From positions 1-20,726 of the IMG/VR virus record IMGVR_UViG_3300021356_000212: DNA of 20,726 bases. One strand, written 5' to 3'. Shown one piece after another: positions 1-4,304 of this stretch. Source of the stretch: a virus. Made by a program: the position numbers and the translations under genes. The notes beneath the pieces were generated by a model, which was not told the DNA's origin, did not search any database, and saw only the letters and a list, made by a program, of their open reading frames with translations. Every line of letters begins with the position of its first letter. The stretch's first letter is position 1.

Positions 1-121
1 TGTTGACTCACTGCTGACTGGAGCCATGGCCTCGTTTGGTATCGAGCGCAAGTCCAATGGCAATGGAAATAAGAAGCCGACTATTGTGGACAACAAAGAC
101 ACCAAAGCTGGCATCAAATGA
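1..121 (+). CDS. 3' end of an unidentified protein (partial, 39 codons visible)
   Basis: The frame beginning at base 2 is open to a TGA at 119-121, giving the last 39 residues of a protein that enters from the left edge. The piece is polar and Lys/Asn/Asp rich near its end and ends in ...DTKAGIK; too little is present to recognise a family. An internal ATG at 26 could start a 31-codon ORF, but nothing favours it. Its stop overlaps the next start codon as ATGA (118-121), the same junction style as at 1052-1055, so it is most simply the upstream member of the same plus-strand operon as the exported proteins that follow. Function unknown. Confidence 0.6.
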   Translation, partial: VDSLLTGAMASFGIERKSNGNGNKKPTIVDNKDTKAGIK

Positions 122-609
122 AGCGCACACTTTTGGTATTAGGTATCACACTTGCTGCCGCTTCGCCCGCTCGTGCTGATCTGACCCACAAGATCATGTC
201 GTCAATCTCACTGCAGGTTGGTGGCGCGGTAACAAGCGCAGACAGGATTGGGAGTAGTTTTTCAATCTCAGGTTCTGGGGTGGATACTACTGACGGGTCA
301 ACTGCCAACACCATTTCCGCTGGAACAATCACCAGCGGTGTTTACGCTCCAGGCACGATTGCAGCCACTCAAGACACACCTGGCGAAGCATTCTCCTTTA
401 GCCAGAGCTACACACAAGGCGATGCCGTTCCAACATCAGCAGTGACAACTGGCACTGTCCCCAACTTTGGCAGCATCGTTTCCACCGCTTCTGGAACTGC
501 AGGCGACCTTGCAGGCACCATTGCTTCAGATGGCACCATGACCATCACAGCAGGTGGAGCTAACACTTTGGCAATCGGACAGCTGACATCAGAACTCACG
601 ATCAAGTGA
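118..609 (+). CDS. Small exported Ser/Thr/Gly-rich protein with signal peptide
   Basis: This is a 163-residue protein. The N-terminus is a classical Sec signal peptide: MKR, a hydrophobic core (LLVLGITLAAA), then SPARA as the likely cleavage site before DLTHK. The mature part has no Cys, is very rich in Ser, Thr, Gly and Ala, and alternates short polar and hydrophobic residues, which suggests a beta-structured secreted or surface protein. The start ATG overlaps the previous stop (ATGA), and its own TGA overlaps the next ATG (TGATG at 607-611), so expression is probably coupled. I remember proteins of this type in marine cyanophage genomes as hypothetical proteins, but I cannot verify homology. 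No enzymatic motif is visible. The export signal suggests action in the periplasm or at the outer membrane of the infected cell, or on the particle if the virion carries it. Confidence 0.85.
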   Translation: MKRTLLVLGITLAAASPARADLTHKIMSSISLQVGGAVTSADRIGSSFSISGSGVDTTDGSTANTISAGTITSGVYAPGTIAATQDTPGEAFSFSQSYTQGDAVPTSAVTTGTVPNFGSIVSTASGTAGDLAGTIASDGTMTITAGGANTLAIGQLTSELTIK

Positions 610-1055
610 TGTGGACAGGCATTTGGATTTCTTGGGGCGTTCTGTGCGTTATTGCACTCGCCGCTCCAGAAGCACAATCCATTCCTGTCGTGCCTAACTT
701 TCAACAGGGCACACTCAAGTCCACCACGACCACAAAGACCAAGGTCAACGAGGTCATCAACTCGTATCGCTACAGAACGGGTTATGAATACACAGCCTCT
801 GGTACTAACGTCGCACCAGATGGGTCAATCGCTCCAATGAGCTTGGTCACAACCACCAACAGCCTCAATGGTGTTTCTAGTGTTTGGCGTGGTCTTGATC
901 CTACGTCAAAGCCATCGTGGAAGATCGTTAATGAAGCGGCTTCGTTCTCTTTTGCCGAAACGCTTCAGGGTCCAGGACTGACAGAGCATACGATCATTAC
1001 TCGTGAGACTGACGTTGAATCAATTACGGAGACGCTAAGCACCTTCACCCAATGA
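609..1055 (+). CDS. Small exported or membrane-anchored protein, second of the trio
   Basis: I place the start at the ATG at 609, which overlaps the upstream TGA as TGATG; a GTG at 606 directly before it is in the same frame and would add one residue. The 148-residue product begins MWTGIWISWGVLCVIALAA, a hydrophobic segment with few positive charges. It could be a signal peptide cleaved near APEAQS or an uncleaved anchor. The rest is Thr/Ser-rich and without Cys, containing a run of Thr/Lys (STTTTKTKV) and ending ETLSTFTQ. It overlaps the next gene by ATGA at 1052-1055. No family is recognised with confidence. Its position between two other signal-peptide proteins suggests that the three work together or are made in fixed ratio at the envelope. 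Confidence 0.8.
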   Translation: MWTGIWISWGVLCVIALAAPEAQSIPVVPNFQQGTLKSTTTTKTKVNEVINSYRYRTGYEYTASGTNVAPDGSIAPMSLVTTTNSLNGVSSVWRGLDPTSKPSWKIVNEAASFSFAETLQGPGLTEHTIITRETDVESITETLSTFTQ

Positions 1056-1783
1056 AGCGAGTCCTAGCAACGCTTCTGCTGCTTTCCGCTCCAGCACAAG
1101 CACAAGTTTCAAGCACTGCCGCCCCAGTTGCCAACAGCTCTGGAAGTGTGACGAATCAGGCAGTTCAAGTCGTGCCGAGTCGCCAATTTACAAATACATA
1201 CGGCGGAGGGATTAGTTGCCAAGGCGCAACGCTAAACATCAATCCATTTCTTAGCTCCACCACTAGCTGGGCTGATCCGTATGAGTCGCATTACAACGAA
1301 CCGGTTTATGACACGATCGATTTGGTTGGCGCGTTTGATCCGGAAGGCAATCCCGTCCCAGATGGCAGGCCCGATAATCCGGGCAATGTCCTTTTCTATA
1401 AACCTATTCGCACGGGCCAAAAAACTAACTTCTCGATCAACGGTGGAATCACTGCCACCTTCTCAATACCGCTGGACCGACACCACGTCAGAACTTGCCG
1501 CAAGGCAGCTGAAAAGCAGGTGGCACTGCTAGACGCCAAGCTTGCCAATGAGCGAATGGTCTACGAGATCAAACGCCTCAAAAATTGCGCTGACCTCATC
1601 AGAGATGGTGTCATGTTCCACCCTGACAGTCCTTTCTCGGCAATCTGCGCTGATGTTGTCGTAAACAACCCACCGCCAAAGATTCCGCCCCACACTCATA
1701 AAATCATTTACGCAAAGCCCTCTGGTTCTTCTGACGCTGCGAAACAGACTCGACAGGCACCTTCTTCCCCAGCTTCTCCTTGA
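1052..1783 (+). CDS. Exported protein with four cysteines, third of the trio
   Basis: This is a 243-residue protein with a clear signal peptide, MKRVLATLLLLSAPAQA, then QVSS. The mature protein has four Cys at about residues 56, 149, 179 and 199, which could form two disulfides after export. A charged helical stretch (about 147-185, TCRKAAEKQVALL to IKRLKNC) sits between Cys 149 and Cys 179. The C-terminal 45 residues are Pro-rich. Translation probably couples to the preceding gene through ATGA. The 3' end is overprinted: the last 80 nt (1704-1783) are also the 3' end of the minus-strand gene at 1704-2477. I recall similar 'GGGxxCQG...NINPF' proteins from cyanophages but cannot name a function. 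A secreted or envelope role is inferred only from the signal peptide and Cys content. Confidence 0.85.
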   Translation: MKRVLATLLLLSAPAQAQVSSTAAPVANSSGSVTNQAVQVVPSRQFTNTYGGGISCQGATLNINPFLSSTTSWADPYESHYNEPVYDTIDLVGAFDPEGNPVPDGRPDNPGNVLFYKPIRTGQKTNFSINGGITATFSIPLDRHHVRTCRKAAEKQVALLDAKLANERMVYEIKRLKNCADLIRDGVMFHPDSPFSAICADVVVNNPPPKIPPHTHKIIYAKPSGSSDAAKQTRQAPSSPASP

Positions 1784-2477
1784 TCTTCTTAATCGTCTTT
1801 TTGACGATGGGTTTGACCGCTTTGAGCAAAATGTCCCCTAACGGTTTGACGAAGATGGCAACCGTCGTGGCAATCGCCACAGTCGTTGCAGTCGTCGCCA
1901 CAGCAGGCGCACCAGGAAGATAATTGCCGATGATCGTTGGTACGTCCAGCTGTTCATAGATCGCCTCGCACTTGCCCTCATCATTCCTCTTGTAACCAAT
2001 AATGACGGCAGTTTGCGCTTTGTTCTTCGCACCTAAAGGAATTGCGTCAGGTGGAGGGCACGGCAATTCCGTGGCTACGTTTGGAATGTCGGGAACGGCA
2101 CCCGGCGGGGAAGAGACACTGTCCGGTTGGTTTGATGCACCAGCCGGCTTTTCTATGTCTACATCAATGTCTGGATCAATCGCTGGTGGCTTTGCTGATC
2201 CATACGTCAGAGTGCCGGGCGTGAAATTAAGCGGCCTGTATGAAGGCATTTCCGCCCCACAGACAACCAGATTCCCACGAGGGTCATCGGTGTAAACCTG
2301 TTCATCTCCAGCTGCCGAACTTCGAGTCTCCACGCAGCCCGGAATATCCGCCACTGGAAATCCAAGCTGCAACGTGATGGGTGGTTCATTTGGAATACTC
2401 TGTGGTGGCAGTGAGCGCCATTCAAGAATCTCTGGAATGGAGATGCGTTGAACCCCAATTTCAGGAATCTCAGGCAT
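1704..2477 (-). CDS. Pro-rich protein with one membrane segment and a basic tail; function unknown
   Basis: This is a 257-residue protein. Residues 1-45 are full of Pro and Ile/Glu (MPEIPEIGVQ, then PPQSIPNEPPITL); residues 98-145 are a second Pro/Asp-rich stretch (for example IDPDIDVDIEKP). There are four Cys at about 48, 73, 140 and 170. A hydrophobic Ala/Thr/Val segment at about 191-210 is followed by a very basic tail (KKTIKKIKEKLGKK), so topology is likely N-out/C-in or a peripheral amphipathic end. There is no signal peptide. The start ATG (2477-2475) shares two bases with the divergent ATG at 2476; no clear Shine-Dalgarno lies upstream. It lies beyond the terminator at 3015-3054, so it needs read-through or its own promoter, which I could not identify. 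Its 3' end overlaps the converging exported-protein gene by 80 nt. It resembles hypothetical cyanophage proteins as I remember them. Confidence 0.8.
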   Translation of the reverse strand: MPEIPEIGVQRISIPEILEWRSLPPQSIPNEPPITLQLGFPVADIPGCVETRSSAAGDEQVYTDDPRGNLVVCGAEMPSYRPLNFTPGTLTYGSAKPPAIDPDIDVDIEKPAGASNQPDSVSSPPGAVPDIPNVATELPCPPPDAIPLGAKNKAQTAVIIGYKRNDEGKCEAIYEQLDVPTIIGNYLPGAPAVATTATTVAIATTVAIFVKPLGDILLKAVKPIVKKTIKKIKEKLGKKVPVESVSQRQKNQRALRK

Positions 2478-2478
2478 G
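2475..2478. promoter_or_regulatory. Overlapping divergent start codons (CATG)
   Basis: The palindrome CATG holds the ATG of the plus-strand gene (2476-2478) and the ATG of the minus-strand gene (2477-2475, read on the other strand). There is no room for a promoter between them, so each transcript must start inside the coding sequence of the other. A 7-bp inverted repeat (ACGGTTT 2487-2493, AAACCGT 2520-2526) lies just inside the plus-strand gene and might be an operator or an RNA hairpin. Confidence 0.7.
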
Positions 2479-2790
2479 AAGTCAGAACGGTTTACAGCTG
2501 GTCAACTCTGGATAGAAAGAAACCGTAGACGAGAGGGACCGCCCGTTGTTTACACCGTTCTGTGCGGCAAAACAGCAAGACCGTTTACCGACCACAAGGC
2601 TATTCTTAAATTTGTGAAATGGCCGAAAGGGACACCAACTGGTGACAAACTGCGCGAATGGTTAGCTTCGTTTGAGCAAAAACCGGAAGCACCCGCGCCA
2701 GAACTTGATATGGCAAAAATCAAGGCTGAAGGCTTTGGACCTGAAGCTCATGACGACGATCCAACCGCCAACACTAAAATGGTGACTTGA
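2476..2790 (+). CDS. Small soluble basic/acidic protein, divergent; function unknown
   Basis: This is a 104-residue protein with no signal peptide or membrane segment. Residues 1-75 are basic, with a compact globular look and a possible small beta core (RREGPPVVYTVLCGKTARPF) followed by a helical part (HKAILKFVKWPKGTPTGDKLREWLASF). The last 30 residues are acidic and Pro-rich. The start ATG at 2476 is preceded by AGGA at 2462-2465, about 10 nt upstream, a plausible ribosome site. It is the only plus-strand gene between two minus-strand genes: its start codon overlaps that of the gene at 1704-2477, and its stop overlaps the end of the gene at 2774-3010 by 17 nt. No convincing long frame opposes its interior, and the KWPKGTPTGDKLREWL stretch looks like real protein. 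I do not recognise a domain. Confidence 0.75.
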   Translation: MKSERFTAGQLWIERNRRREGPPVVYTVLCGKTARPFTDHKAILKFVKWPKGTPTGDKLREWLASFEQKPEAPAPELDMAKIKAEGFGPEAHDDDPTANTKMVT

Positions 2791-3010
2791 TCGGTAGAGC
2801 TGGACCAGTAGTTGTCGGCAGCTCTGGCAAAGCCTCATCAATCTGACCAGGCACCATGTCAGTGACCATCTTGGTCAACTCAAGCCTCAGCTCACTCATG
2901 TAGTGCTTTGTTAGCGATGGGATGCGCGTGTAGAGCATCACCGTTCCAATCACCATGCCAGCACTCATGGTGAATGCTGCCACTGACATCACGTTAAAAA
3001 GCTTTTGCAT
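2774..3010 (-). CDS. 78-residue single-pass membrane protein
   Basis: The start is placed at the ATG at 3010-3008. The frame can be extended to a TTG at 3064, but that would run coding sequence through the terminator hairpin and lose the ATG. Residues 6-28 form a hydrophobic helix (NVMSVAAFTMSAGMVIGTVMLY), followed by a helix with mixed charge (SELRLELTKMVTDMV) and a Pro/Thr-rich end (LPELPTTTGPALPIKSPF). The probable Shine-Dalgarno (GGAGGGGG on the minus strand, 3030-3023) is 12-15 nt from the start and forms the 3' arm of the terminator stem, so translation could depend on whether that hairpin is folded. Its last 17 nt overlap the converging gene at 2476-2790. I recall similar small proteins in cyanophages. 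No function is assigned; an inner-membrane location is the simplest reading. Confidence 0.75.
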   Translation of the reverse strand: MQKLFNVMSVAAFTMSAGMVIGTVMLYTRIPSLTKHYMSELRLELTKMVTDMVPGQIDEALPELPTTTGPALPIKSPF

Positions 3011-3014
3011 GGCA

Positions 3015-3054
3015 AGAAAAAACCCCCTCCTGCTGTGTGAGAACCAAGAGGGGG
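3015..3054 (-). terminator. Intrinsic terminator closing the tail operon
   Basis: On the minus strand a 7-bp stem of CCCCCTC (3054-3048) pairs with GAGGGGG (3029-3023) around an 18-nt loop, and a run of six T (3022-3017) follows directly, then CTT. On the plus strand there is no T-run after the second arm, so it works in one direction only. It begins 25 nt after the stop of the porin-like gene at 3080, as expected for the end of the long minus-strand operon. The 3' arm also contains the likely ribosome-binding site of the gene that starts at 3010. Confidence 0.85.
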
Positions 3055-3079
3055 AAGCGTGCAACCTATCTCAGGCTAA

Positions 3080-3433
3080 TCAGAAGGTCCACTTAGCGCC
3101 AATCTTGGTGCCAATGACAGGTTCACTGTCGGTGGTGATGAAGCTAACTTCGCCATAAACGCCGAAATTTTCAGTGGCTTGAACGCTGCCACCAATCTTG
3201 CCAGAAAGCTCAATCTCAGCTTCACCACCATCAGGCGAAACGACGGCAGGGCCACCTTGCAGGTAGTAGCCATACGTTCCATCGCCACCTTCATAGCCAA
3301 TGTGCATGTCGGTGGTTGAGCCGAGATACCCGTCTTGGTATCCAGCGTTATTCTCCACGTTGGCATAAGGGCCTGCCAAGGCAGCTGAACCAGCGAGAAC
3401 ACCAGAAACAGCGATCGCGAATGGTTTGATCAT
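3080..3433 (-). CDS. Short porin-like secreted beta-barrel-type protein
   Basis: This is a 117-residue protein. Residues 1-20 are a signal peptide (MIKPFAIAVSGVLAGSAALA, then GPYANVE). The mature 97 residues alternate polar and hydrophobic residues with many Gly, Tyr and Val, and end in KWTF: a C-terminal aromatic residue on an alternating strand is the known sorting signal of outer-membrane beta-barrels. Visible strands include DMHIGYEG, YGYYLQGGPAVV, EAEIELSGKIGG, FGVYGEVSF and IGTKIGAKWTF. This is too short for a complete eight-strand barrel unless subunits assemble, so it may be a partial barrel or oligomeric outer-membrane protein. I recall homologous 'GPYANVE' proteins in cyanophages. 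It is the last gene before the terminator and starts 11 nt after the stop of the 41-residue gene. No clear Shine-Dalgarno is seen. Confidence 0.8.
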   Translation of the reverse strand: MIKPFAIAVSGVLAGSAALAGPYANVENNAGYQDGYLGSTTDMHIGYEGGDGTYGYYLQGGPAVVSPDGGEAEIELSGKIGGSVQATENFGVYGEVSFITTDSEPVIGTKIGAKWTF

Positions 3434-3444
3434 TGGAAAGAAGA

Positions 3445-3570
3445 TTAGCGTTTTCCTTGTCCACGATACTTCTTCCGTCCATGTGACGGTTTTGAATGTG
3501 ATCCATTCCCCTGTCTAGTCTTTTTTGGTTTGCTAGGAACGAAATTTTGCCCGCTAAGTGATTTCGCCAT
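3445..3570 (-). CDS. 41-residue very basic protein
   Basis: This small gene encodes MAKSLSGQNFVPSKPKKT and continues with Gly, Ser, His, Lys and Arg to a C-terminal GRKKYRGQGKR. About a third of the residues are Lys, Arg or His, there is no hydrophobic core, and it is probably disordered and able to bind nucleic acid. The start ATG (3570-3568) overlaps the TGA of the preceding gene as TGATG, and the TAA at 3447-3445 lies 11 nt before the next start. The tight fit between two genes, the ATG and the composition support it being real despite its size. I recall similar short basic proteins ('NFVPSKPKKTRQGNG' type) in T4-like cyanophages, always unnamed. Function unknown. Confidence 0.75.
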   Translation of the reverse strand: MAKSLSGQNFVPSKPKKTRQGNGSHSKPSHGRKKYRGQGKR

Positions 3571-3761
3571 CAGATCCCGTCAGTCGAGTTCAGAGTCTGA
3601 TACTTAAGAGCTAGCCCAGTAAACAAGCCACGTTGCGGATGGCTGATCTGATCTCGACCGTCAAGGAAGTACAGCTCTTCAAGCCATAACGTTCGAGCCG
3701 CCATAGCCTGTACGTCTTCCGCACCAGGCTTGGAAGCGATCATCGGATCAGGTCTCTGCAT
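3570..3761 (-). CDS. 63-residue acidic protein of unknown function
   Basis: The start is taken at the ATG at 3761-3759 (MQRPDPMIASKPGAEDVQAM). The frame is open further upstream to 3878, but that part lies inside the preceding gene and has no compositional support. A second ATG at residue 7 is possible. The centre is an amphipathic helix (AMAARTLWLEELYFLDGRD) followed by a short Gly-containing stretch and the end ALKYQTLNSTDGI. It overlaps the 3' end of the 177-residue gene by 14 nt, and its TGA overlaps the next ATG (TGATG), so it is translationally linked on both sides. The sequence type is familiar to me from cyanophage tail-fibre neighbourhoods, but no function is known to me. Confidence 0.75.
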   Translation of the reverse strand: MQRPDPMIASKPGAEDVQAMAARTLWLEELYFLDGRDQISHPQRGLFTGLALKYQTLNSTDGI

Positions 3762-4281
3762 TGTCAGGATCAGCAGTCCACACGTTATAGCTGCTGCCTT
3801 CGATGTATTCCTGCAATGCTTGCACTCTGCCAAAGTCCGCATGAGGTGACGTGTCTCCAACGTCAGCAGTTGCCTCAATAGCAGTCACCATCGCAGCGCA
3901 CTCAGTCCTGATGGTGGAACGCCAAGTGCTCCAAGGTGAATCGCTGTAAGCAGTCTTGGCTGCGGAAAAGCTGCTGTTTTCCTCTTGCAGCTTGGGCCAC
4001 AGATAATCAGACGGCTGCAACAGCTTGTAAGCCGTGCCTTTGGTCTGGGCGATCCAAAGTGCCTTGAGATCGGTGTAAGTCTTCGGGATCAGATTGCCAT
4101 CAGCGTCATAGCCCCAATACCACTTCTGATTCCACGTTGGGCTGTCATCGACCCAAGTGATGCCAAGCTCAGCACGATCTTGCGCCGTGCTTAGTCGCAA
4201 CCAGTTGGCAGGATATTGGACGCCATCGTGCTCCCAGGGAACATCAAGCTGCAGCGTGCGGTCGCCAAGTTGATAAGGCAT
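3748..4281 (-). CDS. Possible tail-fibre assembly chaperone
   Basis: This is a 177-residue soluble protein without signal or membrane segments. The N-terminal third (LDVPWEHDGVQYPANWLRLSTAQDRAELGITWV) has the pattern I associate with phage proteins next to fibre genes: a short strand describing 'this is what the user supplies', then 'the head ... is a-helical'. The middle has WNQKWYWGYDADGNLIPK, and the C-terminal half is helical (AAMVTAIEATADVGDTS, FGRVQALQEYIEG). Its place directly downstream of two fibre genes supports a fibre-assembly or fibre-tip role, as for the small chaperones of other tailed phages. It starts at ATG 4281, 23 nt after the fibre stop, with no obvious Shine-Dalgarno. 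The assignment is from context and general resemblance, not from a specific motif. Confidence 0.55.
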   Translation of the reverse strand: MPYQLGDRTLQLDVPWEHDGVQYPANWLRLSTAQDRAELGITWVDDSPTWNQKWYWGYDADGNLIPKTYTDLKALWIAQTKGTAYKLLQPSDYLWPKLQEENSSFSAAKTAYSDSPWSTWRSTIRTECAAMVTAIEATADVGDTSPHADFGRVQALQEYIEGSSYNVWTADPDNAET

Positions 4282-4304
4282 GAGTCTGGGGCGATAAAAC
4301 GATG

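Noticed and set aside
1792-1808. Hairpin ATCGTC-TTTTT-GACGAT just after the end of the third exported-protein gene
   Set aside because: It is 6 bp with a T-loop, not followed by a T-run on either strand, and lies inside the coding sequence of the opposite gene; not credible as a terminator.
3011-3064. N-terminal extension of the 78-residue membrane protein to a TTG at 3064
   Set aside because: It would place coding sequence over a strong terminator and uses a rare start, while an ATG precedes a proper hydrophobic helix.
3076-3402. A 108-codon minus frame overlapping the porin-like gene
   Set aside because: The porin-like frame has a signal peptide and proper C-terminal Phe; the alternative is a shadow with no recognisable structure.
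3411-3418. GCGATCGC, the cyanobacterial HIP1 octamer
   Set aside because: Only one copy was noticed in about 20.7 kb, close to chance; it does not support a chromosomal origin or a regulatory role.
3762-3878. N-terminal extension of the 63-residue gene
   Set aside because: This part lies wholly within the 177-residue gene and has Cys/His/Thr composition typical of a shadow frame.
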